Source of the DNA: Rhodococcus sp. HNM0563
Lineage (GTDB): Bacteria; Actinomycetota; Actinomycetes; Mycobacteriales; Mycobacteriaceae
Length of the DNA: 64,000 nt
Reading direction: 5' to 3'
NCBI RefSeq assembly: GCF_012726195.1
Contig: NZ_JAASAF010000007.1
Span: 257,259 to 321,258 of the forward strand
Notes under the pieces: model-generated
The model's input: only the letters and a program-made list of their open reading frames with translations
Database searches by the model: none
Told to the model about the DNA's origin: nothing
Part shown: piece after piece, positions 16,386 to 25,976 of the stretch
How positions within the stretch are numbered: the stretch's first letter is position 1
Layout of the letters: every line of letters starts with the position of its first letter
Translations under genes and position numbers: made by a program

Positions 16386-16405
16386 CAGTAGTGCTGGCGC
16401 TACTG
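16386..16405. promoter_or_regulatory. Possible response-regulator site, palindrome between kinase and ABC genes
   Basis: CAGTAG (16386-16391) and CTACTG (16400-16405) form a perfect 6-bp repeat, with GC..GC inside extending the symmetry (one mismatched pair). It sits 29 bp from the kinase start and 57 bp from the ATPase start, a sensible place for binding by the neighbouring LuxR-type regulator. Confidence 0.45.
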
Positions 16406-16461
16406 GTAAGAGTCACTTCTGCGCGACAGACACGGCCACCGGAAACCGGTTGGCTCGACCT

Positions 16462-17214
16462 ATGACGACAACGATTCAGAACACGACGCGAGGACATGTC
16501 GCACTGCGCGGCGTATCGCGTAACTATCGGCTCGGCGACCAAGTGGTGTCGGCCCTCGACGACGTCTCGGTTCAGTTCACCCCGGGTAGCTTCACCGCGA
16601 TCATGGGACCGTCCGGTTCGGGCAAGTCCACACTCATGCACTGCGCCGCCGGCCTCGACCGACCCGACACCGGATCGGTCCTGATCGGTGACGTCGACAC
16701 GACACAGCTGGGAGAGAAGGAGCTGACGAAGTTCCGGCGCCGGCACATCGGGTTCGTATTCCAGGCCTTCAACCTCGTCCCGTCGCTCACCGCCGCGCAG
16801 AATGTGGCACTGCCGCTGAGGTTGGACGGAAAGCGCCCGGATGACGCGGAAGTGGCTGCGGCGCTGGCTCTCGTCGGACTGAGCGACCGCGCCGTGCACC
16901 TCCCGTCGGAACTGTCGGGCGGCCAGCAGCAACGTGTCGCCATTGCGCGTGCCCTGATCTCGAATCCTTCGGTGCTGTTCGCCGACGAGCCGACGGGAGC
17001 TCTCGACATCACGTCGTCTCGCACTGTGTTGCAACAACTTCGACGACTGGTCGACAATCATCGTCAGACGGTCGTGACAGTGACGCACGACCCGGTGGTG
17101 GCAGCATCCGCCGATCGGGTGTTGTTCCTCGCCGACGGCAGGGTCGTCGATGAGTTCAGTTCGAGAACGCCAGCCCAGCGGATCGCGGCGCGCATGACCG
17201 AATGGGAGGCATGA
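16462..17214 (+). CDS. ABC exporter ATPase, MacB/LolD-type (250 aa)
   Basis: Nucleotide-binding subunit of a type VII (MacB-like) ABC system. Walker [10 protein letters not shown] at 49-57, signature LSGGQQQR at 151-158, Walker B VLFADEPT at 171-178. The start ATG 16462 is the first ATG; a TTG lies 12 nt upstream and no strong ribosome site is visible. The stop overlaps the permease start (ATGATG). Such systems usually move peptides, antibiotics or lipids by mechanotransmission. Divergence from the two-component genes suggests inducible expression. Confidence 0.95.
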   Translation: MTTTIQNTTRGHVALRGVSRNYRLGDQVVSALDDVSVQFTPGSFTAIMGPSGSGKSTLMHCAAGLDRPDTGSVLIGDVDTTQLGEKELTKFRRRHIGFVFQAFNLVPSLTAAQNVALPLRLDGKRPDDAEVAAALALVGLSDRAVHLPSELSGGQQQRVAIARALISNPSVLFADEPTGALDITSSRTVLQQLRRLVDNHRQTVVTVTHDPVVAASADRVLFLADGRVVDEFSSRTPAQRIAARMTEWEA

Positions 17215-19646
17215 TGTTTTCGCTCGCAGTGTCTTCGGCGCGACATCAGTGGCGAAATCTGCTGGGCAGTGCGGTCGCGCTCGCCTGCGGTATCGGGCTG
17301 CTCTCCGCCACCTTGCTGGTCATCGTCTCCGCGCAGCCGCGTCCGCCGACCCAGTACGCCGACGCGGACATCGTCGTCGCCTCCGAGGTGCTGGGCGAGA
17401 CCTACAACTCCACACCGGTACGCAGGCCGTGGGAAGAGTCAGCGGAGGGTAGCGTGGTCGCCCGGCTCGAGCGCGTCGACGGCGTTGCTTCGGTGGTTCC
17501 GAGTTCAGTGTTTCCCGCGCAGCTCGTCGAGGGTGATCGGGTACTCACCCCGACCGATCGGGATGACCCACTGGGGCACAATATGTCGTCATCGTCTCTG
17601 GGTGGCAATCGAATCCTTGCCGGATCGCCCCCGGTCGGGGCCGGTCAGATTGTCGCGCCGGAATCCAGCGGGCTCGGGGTCGGTGATTCGACCACACTCG
17701 TCACCGCTGCGGGCCGGAGGGACGTCATCGTGACGGGTCTGGCGCAGGGACGTTCCGTCTACGTCGACGACGCGACCGCTCGGACCCTGTCGGGAGGTGC
17801 CACCACGATCGGAGTGATTCTCGACGAGGGAGTCGACATCGACTCGGTGCGCGCAGAATTCGCAGCGATCGTCGGAGCTTCCGGTGACGTTCTCACCGGC
17901 GATGATCTGGCCGCGATCGAATCGTCGGCGGATCGCGGCGCTCGCAATATCGGGTCGCAGCTGCTCGGCGCAATGGGACTACTTGCTGCGACGATCACCG
18001 TATTCATCGTGGCAACCACTTTTGCGTTCACCGTGACTCAGCGTCGACGAGAACTCGGATTGCTGAGGGCTGTAGGTGCTACGCCAGGGCAGGTACGACG
18101 GATGCTCCTGGCGGAAGCCGTCGTCATCGGTGCGGTGTCGAGTGTCGTCGGGTCGGTGTTGGGGTGTGCGTTGGCGCCGATGCTCGGTGGGTGGATGCGT
18201 GACGCCGGGATGCTGCCGGCAGGCTGGGAGCTGTCGATCACGGTGATGCCGGTCCTGGCGTCGGTAGCGACCGGCCTGGGAGTCGCGGTGACGGGCGTAT
18301 GGTTCGCGTCGCGCCGGGCCACACGGGTGCAGCCGATGGAATCGTTGCGGGAGGCGCAGGCAGAGAGGTCGCCGATGACGAGGGTGCGGTGGATCGCCGG
18401 TGGAGCGGGTGTTGTCGGGGCGTTCGGGTTCGCGGCAGTCGGCGCGACGAGTAGCAGTGGCGGCTCGACGGCATCCTTCGCGGTTGCGGCAGTGATGTCG
18501 GCAATCATCGGTGCCACGGCACTTGGTCCGGTCTATCTGTCGAGGTTGATTCGGGTGTTCGTGTGGGGCTCGAGTCCCACTGCGGAATTGGTGCGCGCCG
18601 AGTCGTCACACGGTGTGCGGCGCGTGTCGTCGGTGTTGTCGCCGATCCTCGTTCTCGTCGGATTCGCGGTGATGCTCACCGGCCTGATCGACACGATGGA
18701 CAAGGCATTCGGTGAAACGGCATCAGCGGCGGTTCCCTCGGAGTTGGTCGTGTCGCCGGGCGAGGGTAGCCCGGCGCTTCCGCTCGATGTCGTCGATACC
18801 GTGCAGTCGTATGGAGGATCTGTGGTCGCGCCGGTCGCGACCATGCTCGTGTATGGCGACAGGGCGATGGACGTGTGGGGGATCGACACGGCGGCTCTCT
18901 CGTCGATGGGGTTGACCACCGACGAAGGCTCGGTCGACGGTCTCGCACCCGGCACCGTCGTCCTGGATGTGGACGCGGCGTCGCGACTGGGTGTGGGAGT
19001 CGGAGCGGCGGTTCGGACGGTGTTCCCCGACGGCGAAGAGGAACCGCTCGAGGTGGTGTCCGTGGTTTCGGGAGGGCCGGCATTCTCGTACGTCGATACG
19101 GAGACGGCGCTGGCACACGATCCGGTCGCGATGACACCGTTGCTGTACGTCGACGGCGTCGAACAGGCAGCTCTGACGGACGCCTTGGCCGGTACGGGTG
19201 TGCGGGTGGAGACGCCGGCGCAGTACGAGAGCGCGGGCAACGCCGAGGATGCGCGGCTCCTGCGGTTGTTCGAGCTCGCGCTCGTGGGGCTGTCCCTCGG
19301 CTTCGCTGCACTGGCCGTCGCGAACACGATGCTCATGGCCACCTCCGACCGGCGTCCCGCCTTCACGCTGTTGCAGCGGATCGGTGCGACGCGTCGTCAG
19401 ATCCTCGGCGTCGTGGCGGTAGAGGCGGCGGTGGTGGCCGTGATCGGCGCGGTGCTCGGTGCGGCCCTCGCGTGGCCTGCGCTGGCCGGTGTCGCGGCGG
19501 GGTTGGCCGATGACCTCGGTACTCCCGTGTCACTGGAAGTGCGATGGAGTGCCGTGGTCGGGGTCGGGGCGGTATCGCTGGTGATCGGGCTGGTCTCCGC
19601 GGTCGTTCCGGCGATGCGAGCGATGCGGCCGGCCTTGACGAGATAG
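17214..19646 (+). CDS. FtsX-domain ABC permease (about 810 aa)
   Basis: Large permease partner of the preceding ATPase. An N-terminal membrane anchor (about 15-40) is followed by a periplasmic-side domain, a first FtsX block (about 250-380, containing FTVTQRRRELGLLRAVGATP), a central pair of membrane segments, a second outer domain and a C-terminal FtsX block (containing FTLLQRIGATRRQILGV). The duplicated FtsX layout is usual for actinobacterial exporters of this kind. GGGAGG at 17204-17209 suits ATG 17214; ATG 17211, which overlaps the upstream stop, is too close to it. The substrate is unknown. Confidence 0.92.
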   Translation: MFSLAVSSARHQWRNLLGSAVALACGIGLLSATLLVIVSAQPRPPTQYADADIVVASEVLGETYNSTPVRRPWEESAEGSVVARLERVDGVASVVPSSVFPAQLVEGDRVLTPTDRDDPLGHNMSSSSLGGNRILAGSPPVGAGQIVAPESSGLGVGDSTTLVTAAGRRDVIVTGLAQGRSVYVDDATARTLSGGATTIGVILDEGVDIDSVRAEFAAIVGASGDVLTGDDLAAIESSADRGARNIGSQLLGAMGLLAATITVFIVATTFAFTVTQRRRELGLLRAVGATPGQVRRMLLAEAVVIGAVSSVVGSVLGCALAPMLGGWMRDAGMLPAGWELSITVMPVLASVATGLGVAVTGVWFASRRATRVQPMESLREAQAERSPMTRVRWIAGGAGVVGAFGFAAVGATSSSGGSTASFAVAAVMSAIIGATALGPVYLSRLIRVFVWGSSPTAELVRAESSHGVRRVSSVLSPILVLVGFAVMLTGLIDTMDKAFGETASAAVPSELVVSPGEGSPALPLDVVDTVQSYGGSVVAPVATMLVYGDRAMDVWGIDTAALSSMGLTTDEGSVDGLAPGTVVLDVDAASRLGVGVGAAVRTVFPDGEEEPLEVVSVVSGGPAFSYVDTETALAHDPVAMTPLLYVDGVEQAALTDALAGTGVRVETPAQYESAGNAEDARLLRLFELALVGLSLGFAALAVANTMLMATSDRRPAFTLLQRIGATRRQILGVVAVEAAVVAVIGAVLGAALAWPALAGVAAGLADDLGTPVSLEVRWSAVVGVGAVSLVIGLVSAVVPAMRAMRPALTR

Positions 19647-19663
19647 GAGAATTATAATCTCCT
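19645..19663. repeat. Inverted repeat AGGAGA-7-TCTCCT around a TATAAT
   Basis: The 6-bp arms flank ATTATAA directly at the permease stop codon. The AT-rich centre contains TATAAT (19653-19658), which would make an ideal -10 box for the next gene, but no -35 box lies at 16-18 bp. It could be an operator, a weak terminator, or both. Confidence 0.4.
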
Positions 19664-19698
19664 CTACACGGAATGCCATTCTTATCGAGGAGTGCTCA

Positions 19699-20163
19699 AT
19701 GAACGACGTGGAGCGCTTGATCGCGATCGACGCAATCAAGCAGGCCAAGGCCAAATATTTCCGCGGGGTCGACACCGGGGATCTCGGGCTGGTCCACGGG
19801 ATTCTGGCCGAGGACTGCGAACTCGACTACACAGGCTGCTGCACCGACCCGGTGACAGGTCGGGACTTCCTTCCTCAGATGAATGTAGTCAGAAAGGGTC
19901 ATGCATCGTGGAAGTCGGGCGGTGCGCGCACGATGGTCAGCGTGCATGCGGGCCACACCTGTGAAATCGAGTTCATCGACGACGTCACCGCCAGCGTCGT
20001 CTGGTCGATGTCGGACCACCTCTATTTCCCTGCGGGCGAACCCTATTCGGAGATCTTCGGCTTCGGTTACTATCACGAGACCTATACACGGGTGGATGGA
20101 TCCTGGAAGATCCGGACGCTGCGCATCGAGCGGATCAAAGTCGAGGGAGTGCCCGCGCAATAG
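19699..20163 (+). CDS. SnoaL/NTF2-like protein (154 aa)
   Basis: Nuclear-transport-factor-2-like cone fold of the SnoaL_4 type. The N-terminal helix region VERLIAIDAIKQAKAKYFRGVD and the following AEDCELDY are characteristic, and the C-terminal strand has SWKIRTLRIERIKVEG. Family members include polyketide cyclases, dehydratases, ketosteroid isomerase-like and ring-hydroxylating beta-subunit-like proteins; many have unknown function. ATG 19699 follows GAGGAG. It lies alone between the exporter and the convergent irtB gene, so context gives no pathway. Confidence 0.85.
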   Translation: MNDVERLIAIDAIKQAKAKYFRGVDTGDLGLVHGILAEDCELDYTGCCTDPVTGRDFLPQMNVVRKGHASWKSGGARTMVSVHAGHTCEIEFIDDVTASVVWSMSDHLYFPAGEPYSEIFGFGYYHETYTRVDGSWKIRTLRIERIKVEGVPAQ

Positions 20164-20189
20164 GGCGTCAGCAAGTCCGCCGGCGGTTG

Positions 20190-21941
20190 TCATCCGAGTT
20201 GATTCTTGCCCGACGTCTCGAGTTGCCACCCTGACGCAGCGTCGCGCTGGCGCCAGAACTCGGCGAAACGTCCGCCGGCGGAGAGCAATTCCTCGACCGT
20301 GCCCTCCTCCACGACCTTGCCCTGCTCGAGGAACACGACCCGGTCGGCGGTGCGGATGCTCGCCAGCCGATGCGCGACGATCACGCGGGTCCGCGGGGTG
20401 GGGTCGTCCGTGAGGGCCTGCACGATCGCGGTCTCGTTCTCGGTGTCCAACGCGCTGGTCGCTTCGTCGACGAGCAGGAGCGGTGCGGGTTTGAGCAGGG
20501 CCCGCGCAATGGACACACGTTGCTTCTCACCACCCGACAGAGCGCTGCCGCCTTCGCCGACCCGGGTGTCCCACCCGTCCGGGACACGAGCCAACACTTC
20601 ATCGACCTGCGCGAGCGACGCGGCTGCGGCGAGTGCCGTGTCGTCGGCGCTCGGGTCGCCGGCACGGATGTTCTCGCGGATCGTGCCGTCGAACAGGTAG
20701 GGATGCTGGAAGACCATACCGGCCAGGGAATCGCGTGACAGTGAGTCGAGGTCTTCGATATCGATGCCATCAATGAGGATTCGTCCCGAACGCGGGGTGT
20801 GAAGACCCGCGAGCAGGCTGAGGACGGTGCTCTTGCCCGAACCCGACGGTCCCACGATGGCAGTGGTGGTGCCGGGTTCGAAGGTGAGATCCACACCGTC
20901 GAGTGCCGGGGCGTCGCCTCCGTACCAGAATCGGATGTCCTGCAATTCGATTCGGGGAGCTCTCCCGGTGATCGTGCAGGCGCCGTCGTCACTGTCGACC
21001 GGCGCCTCGAGGACGGCGCGGATGCGACGCAACGTGGTCAGCGACGACTCCACTCCTCCGGTGAGGTCGCTCAGCGTAGTGAACGGATCGAGGTACCGGA
21101 CGATGACGACGACCAGAGCGATCGCCTCGGACACATCGAGATCGCCGCGCACGGTCAGTACCGTCACCGAGCCCGCAAGGATCACGAGTGTGAGTTGGGT
21201 GGCGAGGCTGAAGATGAGCTGTCCCGGGACCTGCATGAGCAGCACTCGGAGAGTCGCGGAATGCTGACGCTCCAGGGCCTCGCCCACGTGGCTGCGGCTG
21301 GGTTCGGTACGTCGTGCCGCTCGCAGGGCGGGCTGGGTGCGGGCGAACTCGACGATTCGTTCGGTGAGATCAGCATTGGCATCGGCTGCGACGCGATCGG
21401 CGTTGCGCCCGAGTCGCCCCGACAACAGGAACGCTCCGAGCAGAATGGGCACACCGGCGAGCGCGGCGACACCGAGGACCCAGTTGATCGGCAGCAACGC
21501 GATCGCGATGGCGAGCGGCAGCAGGATTGCGCTCAGGATCGGTGTCACCAGATACACGATGAGACCGACGAGATCCGGTCCGGTGGCCGCGATGGCTTGA
21601 CGGTTGATGGAGGTGTTCTCACCTGTGAACCATGTCAACCGGATTCGTGCGGTGCGCTCGGCAACTTCGTTCTGGGCGTGGTCGAGCAGCCCGAAGCCGA
21701 TGTCGAAGCCGAGCCGGGAGGCGGCTGTGTCGACGATCCATCCCGCGACGGTGACGGCGGCCAGTGCGCCCATCCAGGGCCACGCATCGGACGGGGCGGC
21801 GCCGAACAGGGCACCGACGAGTGGCACGAGCAGGACGACACCGACGGCGCGGAGGACGACGCTGACGACGGTCAGGCTCTGGTGGAGGACGACGGTGCGG
21901 CGGCTGCCCGGTGGCAGCAGGGCGAGCAGGGTGCGGATCAT
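20190..21941 (-). CDS. irtB: IrtB-like ABC transporter, siderophore import half-transporter (583 aa)
   Basis: ABC-exporter-fold half-transporter that pairs with IrtA to import ferric mycobactin-type siderophores in mycobacteria. The membrane domain covers about 1-300 and the ATPase domain has Walker [10 protein letters not shown], signature LSGGEKQR and Walker B LLLVDEAT. The start at 21941 gives a 4-nt ATGA overlap with irtA; the in-frame region upstream belongs to irtA. Identification rests on the ABC type plus adjacency to a clear IrtA. It is probably iron-repressed through the box at 25241-25259. Confidence 0.9.
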   Translation of the reverse strand: MIRTLLALLPPGSRRTVVLHQSLTVVSVVLRAVGVVLLVPLVGALFGAAPSDAWPWMGALAAVTVAGWIVDTAASRLGFDIGFGLLDHAQNEVAERTARIRLTWFTGENTSINRQAIAATGPDLVGLIVYLVTPILSAILLPLAIAIALLPINWVLGVAALAGVPILLGAFLLSGRLGRNADRVAADANADLTERIVEFARTQPALRAARRTEPSRSHVGEALERQHSATLRVLLMQVPGQLIFSLATQLTLVILAGSVTVLTVRGDLDVSEAIALVVVIVRYLDPFTTLSDLTGGVESSLTTLRRIRAVLEAPVDSDDGACTITGRAPRIELQDIRFWYGGDAPALDGVDLTFEPGTTTAIVGPSGSGKSTVLSLLAGLHTPRSGRILIDGIDIEDLDSLSRDSLAGMVFQHPYLFDGTIRENIRAGDPSADDTALAAAASLAQVDEVLARVPDGWDTRVGEGGSALSGGEKQRVSIARALLKPAPLLLVDEATSALDTENETAIVQALTDDPTPRTRVIVAHRLASIRTADRVVFLEQGKVVEEGTVEELLSAGGRFAEFWRQRDAASGWQLETSGKNQLG

Positions 21942-24514
21942 CGGGCCGGCTCCTGGTCTGCGTAGGCGAGTTCGTTCGATGTGTGGGAACCCGCGTCCCA
22001 CATCTGCCGGTAGCGGCCGTCTGCGGCGAGCAGTTCGCTGTGGGTGCCGGTTTCGGCGATGCGTCCGCGGTCGAGGACGACGATGCGGTCGACGTCGACG
22101 ATGGTGTGCAGGCGGTGTGCGATGACCAGTACGGTGCGGCCCGCGGTGAGCCTGCCCAGTGCCTGCTGGACGAAGTATTCCGATTCGGGGTCGGCGAAGG
22201 CCGTTGCTTCGTCGAGGACGAGTATCGGAGTGTCGGCAAGGATGGCACGAGCAATCGTGATACGTTGTCGTTCACCGCCGGACAGTTGTGGATCGGCGTC
22301 GAGCACGGTGTCGTATCCGTCGGGCAGCTGGAGGATCCGATCGTGGATGTACGCGGACCGTGCAGCCGATTCGATCTGTTCGTCGGTGGCGTCGGGAACG
22401 GCGAGCGCGATGTTGTCTCGCACCGTTCCCATCACGAGTTGTGTGTCCTGGAAGACGAATCCGACCTGTTCGTAGAGGGAATCGGCATCGAACTCGCGGA
22501 TGTCGCGTCCGAAGATGCGGATGGTGCCGTCGTCGATGTCGTGGAACCGGGCGAGCAGTGCCGCCATCGTGGATTTCCCGGAACCCGAGTGCCCGACGAG
22601 CGCGGTGATCGTTCCGGTACTCAGGGCGAGGGAGACGTCGTCGATCACGGGGACACCGGGCCGGTAGGAGAAGCAGACGCGGTCGAACTCGACGGAGCTT
22701 GCGTGACGGGCTGGCGCGGAGTCGCTTTCACGGGTGCCGAGTTCGGGCTCGTCGAGGACGACACCGATTCGACGGGCAGCGAGCATGCCTCCGCGCAGGC
22801 CACCGAGACCGTACCCGAGGCCGAGAAGGCGAGCTCCGAACGTGGTCCCCAGGAACAGGAACGGCAGCAGAGCTGTGGGCTGCATGCTTCCGGATGTGAT
22901 CAGAGCGGTCCCCGCGACAGTGATGAGCAGCAGGAAGGTGGCGGGTCTCGTCGCGAGGTCGATGAGCGACTTCTTGTTGCTGAACGGGCGTTGCCAACCG
23001 TCGAGGAACTCGATGTATTCGCGTAGTCGTGCGCGGAACGTGGATGCCGCTGCTCCGCCGAACACACGGATCACCGGTTGTCCTTCGAGATAGGCACCCG
23101 CTTCGGAGCTCATGCGGTCGGCCCAGCGCATCGCCTGCGCCGTCTTGTTTCCCGACTGGACCACCATGATCACCGTCGTCACGACGTAGACGAGGATCGG
23201 CACGAACATCAGAAGCGCCAGACGCCAGTCCACGGTGAACAGGTAGATCAGTACAGCAACGGGCGCCACCACCGCGGCGACGGCATCGGTGACGGCATGT
23301 GTCACCAAGTAGTGCAGCGACAACGTGTCGTCCTGCACGACACGTTTCACCTGCCCGGAGTCGCGGTCGTCGAACCAGCCGAGAGGAAGTTTCGCGAGTT
23401 TGCTCAGAAGCTGTTTCCGCAGGCCACGTTCGAAGTGTGCATCGACGGTGTGCAGCCAGAAGGACAGTGCGGCGGCGAGCAGCGTGCCCGCGCCCATCAG
23501 TCCGATCGCCCAGATACCGATCGTCCACAGCTGTGATTCCGGTGCTCCGTCGAGCATGCGACGAGCGAGCTCGGTGAGCAGTACGAACGGGGCGAGCTGG
23601 ATCAGGGTGATCAAGGCCTGCAGGGCGCCGGCAGCGACGAATGTGTTGCGTAGCGTGCCGATCAGCTTGCTCCCGGACTCCGCTTGCCACGAGCCGCGAC
23701 TGCTCCGGGTGGGCTGCGGCGCCGGTGGTGCCTCTTCGATCGTGGGTTCCGGCTCGGCGTTGCCGTTCGAGCGGTACGTGCCCATGGCACGGCCGTGGAA
23801 CCAGTAGGCCTGTGCGTACACCTCGGATTTGGGGAATCCGAAATCGTCGCGCAAACGGGTCCGCAGATGCTTGAGGGCCTTGGATTCGGTACCGGCCCAT
23901 GCTTTCCAATTGGACCAGTCGCGATCCTCGATCGCCGCGGCCAGCGAGGTGGGGCCGAGCCGCGGGACCCAGTGCGTGTTCATCAGCGGATGATCGGACA
24001 TGGGGATCAGGAGGTCGGCGTCGTCGTGCTGTTCGAGGTACACCTCGACGGCGACATCGCGGGGGAGAACGTCGATGATGCTGTTGATCGCGGGAATCGA
24101 GGCGGAGTCGCCGATCAACAGGTAGCCGGCGGGCAGTTCGTCGGGCACGGTGAACTGCTTGGAACCGAACGACGTGATGCTGATGGTGCTACCGGGTTCT
24201 GCGTGTTTCGCCCACACCGATGCCGGCCCCGCCGGTTCGTGCAGCACGAAATCGACCGCAAAGGTGCCTTCCTCCGTGTCTGCCTCGGAGAACGTGTATC
24301 CCCGTTGATGTTCCGTGTCGGGGTCGTTGGGGTCGGGGACCCAGAACCGTAGATATGCGGTCGGTCCCGGATCGGCATCGTCGAACAGTGTTGTGGATGA
24401 GAACCGCACACGCAGGAAGTGCGGTGCGAGTTGCTCGGTACCGGTGACGACCGCGTCGTGGACGCGGGCACCGAATCCGCGCATCACCGCGCCCTGGAAC
24501 CCCCGTTTGGCCAT
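21938..24514 (-). CDS. irtA: IrtA-like siderophore transporter, SIP domain fused to ABC half-transporter (858 aa)
   Basis: Fusion protein: an N-terminal siderophore-interaction (FAD-binding reductase) domain (about 1-250, with [27 protein letters not shown] and [20 protein letters not shown]) and an ABC transporter half. The ATPase part has Walker [10 protein letters not shown], signature LSGGERQR and Walker [21 protein letters not shown]. Length and order match mycobacterial IrtA (859 aa), which imports carboxymycobactin and reduces the iron. It is followed by irtB and preceded by a TetR gene whose stop overlaps its start by 1 nt. In Rhodococcus the ligand may be another mixed-type siderophore. 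Confidence 0.96.
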   Translation of the reverse strand: MAKRGFQGAVMRGFGARVHDAVVTGTEQLAPHFLRVRFSSTTLFDDADPGPTAYLRFWVPDPNDPDTEHQRGYTFSEADTEEGTFAVDFVLHEPAGPASVWAKHAEPGSTISITSFGSKQFTVPDELPAGYLLIGDSASIPAINSIIDVLPRDVAVEVYLEQHDDADLLIPMSDHPLMNTHWVPRLGPTSLAAAIEDRDWSNWKAWAGTESKALKHLRTRLRDDFGFPKSEVYAQAYWFHGRAMGTYRSNGNAEPEPTIEEAPPAPQPTRSSRGSWQAESGSKLIGTLRNTFVAAGALQALITLIQLAPFVLLTELARRMLDGAPESQLWTIGIWAIGLMGAGTLLAAALSFWLHTVDAHFERGLRKQLLSKLAKLPLGWFDDRDSGQVKRVVQDDTLSLHYLVTHAVTDAVAAVVAPVAVLIYLFTVDWRLALLMFVPILVYVVTTVIMVVQSGNKTAQAMRWADRMSSEAGAYLEGQPVIRVFGGAAASTFRARLREYIEFLDGWQRPFSNKKSLIDLATRPATFLLLITVAGTALITSGSMQPTALLPFLFLGTTFGARLLGLGYGLGGLRGGMLAARRIGVVLDEPELGTRESDSAPARHASSVEFDRVCFSYRPGVPVIDDVSLALSTGTITALVGHSGSGKSTMAALLARFHDIDDGTIRIFGRDIREFDADSLYEQVGFVFQDTQLVMGTVRDNIALAVPDATDEQIESAARSAYIHDRILQLPDGYDTVLDADPQLSGGERQRITIARAILADTPILVLDEATAFADPESEYFVQQALGRLTAGRTVLVIAHRLHTIVDVDRIVVLDRGRIAETGTHSELLAADGRYRQMWDAGSHTSNELAYADQEPAR

Positions 24515-25200
24515 CAGATCCCCATTCCGGTGGCCGCCAGATCGGCGACCACCTGCTCCAACGGCCGACCTGGAGGTGCGACCGCGACAAGGCCTCGAAT
24601 TATTGCTGTGAGAACAAGTTTCACGTACTCGTCGTGTGTGAAAGTCGGTAGCTCACGGTGGGTTGTGCCCAGTTCCGCGTCGGTAGCCAACTGGTTCGTG
24701 ACATTGCGGCGTTGGTCCTCGAGTCCTTCTGCCCTTTCCTGCTGGTTTTCGTCTGCCACCGCGTAATTGATCGTGTTGCCCGCGACCGCACTGGACAGGA
24801 TGATGGCGAGGTCGGGTGTGTATCCGCGTCGGGCCAGGGCGGCCACCTCGTGCACCATCAGGCGACGGCCGGCTTCGCCGCGCGGGAAGAGTGTCTGTAT
24901 GTAGGTGCCGAGCCCGGGGTTGGCCAGAACGAAGGCTCTGAGTTGCAATCCGAACGACAGCAGGTGTTGTGTGGCGTCGTGGGCTGGGTCGTCGTGCAGG
25001 ACGAGGTCATCCAGCAGGCTTTCTCCCACCGCCAGCTCGAGACCCCAGCGTCCGTCGACGTGCCGGTAGAGGGCGGTGGTGGACACGTCGAGTTCGGCGG
25101 CGACCGCGCTCAGGCTCAGGTGGCGCATGCCCAGTTCGCGACCGACTCGGACGATGTCGTCGATGTCGATCTTGCGCACGCGTCTGCCCGGCTCGGCCAC
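24514..25200 (-). CDS. TetR-family regulator at the head of the irtAB operon (228 aa)
   Basis: N-terminal HTH with [20 protein letters not shown], then a helical ligand domain. The start is GTG 25200. Its stop overlaps the irtA start (TGATG), so it is translated as part of the irtAB transcript. A 10-bp inverted repeat (25219-25247) and an overlapping IdeR-like box lie just upstream, suggesting dual control: iron by IdeR and a ligand, perhaps a siderophore, by this protein. A TetR gene here is not part of the standard mycobacterial irtAB locus. Confidence 0.9.
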   Translation of the reverse strand: MAEPGRRVRKIDIDDIVRVGRELGMRHLSLSAVAAELDVSTTALYRHVDGRWGLELAVGESLLDDLVLHDDPAHDATQHLLSFGLQLRAFVLANPGLGTYIQTLFPRGEAGRRLMVHEVAALARRGYTPDLAIILSSAVAGNTINYAVADENQQERAEGLEDQRRNVTNQLATDAELGTTHRELPTFTHDEYVKLVLTAIIRGLVAVAPPGRPLEQVVADLAATGMGI

Positions 25201-25218
25201 TTGCTCGTCGCCCCCGTT

Positions 25219-25247
25219 CCCTTAAGTTGCACCCCGTAACTTAGGGG
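25219..25247. promoter_or_regulatory. Possible TetR operator upstream of TetR-irtAB
   Basis: CCCTTAAGTT (25219-25228) and AACTTAGGGG (25238-25247) are 10-bp inverted arms with one mismatched pair and a 9-nt centre. It overlaps the iron box by 7 bp and is 19 bp upstream of the TetR start codon. Confidence 0.5.
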
Positions 25248-25259
25248 AGTCTAAGCTCA
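25241..25259. promoter_or_regulatory. IdeR/DtxR-like iron box
   Basis: The 19-bp segment TTAGGGGAGTCTAAGCTCA matches 14 of 19 positions of the IdeR/DtxR consensus TTAGGTTAGGCTAACCTAA. It lies about 40-60 bp upstream of the TetR-irtA-irtB operon, where IdeR represses iron-uptake genes in mycobacteria. The function of the downstream genes makes this more likely than chance. Confidence 0.65.
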
Positions 25260-25313
25260 CTTCCCGGAGTGTGGCAAGGGCTCGGAAATGGGGAGGGTGC
25301 CGAACTGCGCGCG

Positions 25314-25976
25314 TCAGACAGCCAGACCGTTCCGGTAGGCGTACACCACGGCCTGGACACGGTCGCGCACGTTGAGCTTGGCGAGGATGCGGGAGACGAA
25401 CGTCTTGACGGTCTCGGGGCTGATCTGGAGGGTCCCGGCGATCTCGCTGTTGGAGAGCCCGTCGGCGATGAGACGCAGAACCTCCAGTTCGCGTGGGGTC
25501 AGCGGCACGTCGGGAAGGGCCGCGCCGTCGGCAGGGCGGATTCGGGTGGCGTAGCGGCCCACGAGCTGGCGGGTGACATCGGGATCGAGCAGCGCCGCAC
25601 CACCGGCCACCGTACGTATGCCGTGGAGGAGCTGGGCCGGAGGAGCCTCTTTGAGCAGGAACCCCGAAGCTCCGGCACGCAGCGCGTCATACACGTACTC
25701 GTCGAGATTGAAGGTGGTCACCACCAGCACTTTGGCCGGTCGGGCCACCCCTGCCCCGGACAACAACCGGGTAGCCTCGATGCCGTCGAGCACAGGCATA
25801 CGGATATCCATCACGACGACATCCGGGTGCACCTGGCCGGCCAGGTCGACTGCAGTCCGGCCGTCGCCGCATGCGCCCACCACCTCCATGTCCGGTTGGG
25901 CATCGATGATCGTCACGAGTCCGGTGCGGACCAGCATCTGGTCGTCGCAGACCAAGACACGAATCGGGTCGGTCAC
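25314..25976 (-). CDS. NarL/LuxR-type response regulator (220 aa)
   Basis: Receiver domain with Asp57 (VVVMDIRMP) and a C-terminal LuxR HTH (LTPRELEVLRLIADGLSNSE, about 150-215). The start is GTG 25976, overlapping the kinase stop by 4 nt (GTGA). It is the last gene of a three-gene minus-strand unit with a histidine kinase and a CPBP-family membrane protease. Its targets are unknown; it is separated from irtAB by about 110 bp of regulatory DNA and need not control iron genes. Confidence 0.94.
   Translation of the reverse strand: MTDPIRVLVCDDQMLVRTGLVTIIDAQPDMEVVGACGDGRTAVDLAGQVHPDVVVMDIRMPVLDGIEATRLLSGAGVARPAKVLVVTTFNLDEYVYDALRAGASGFLLKEAPPAQLLHGIRTVAGGAALLDPDVTRQLVGRYATRIRPADGAALPDVPLTPRELEVLRLIADGLSNSEIAGTLQISPETVKTFVSRILAKLNVRDRVQAVVYAYRNGLAV

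Noticed and set aside
19653..19658. Perfect TATAAT as a promoter for the SnoaL-like gene
   Set aside because: The only -35-like hexamer (TTGACG, 19635-19640) is 12 bp away, too close; kept only as an inverted repeat.
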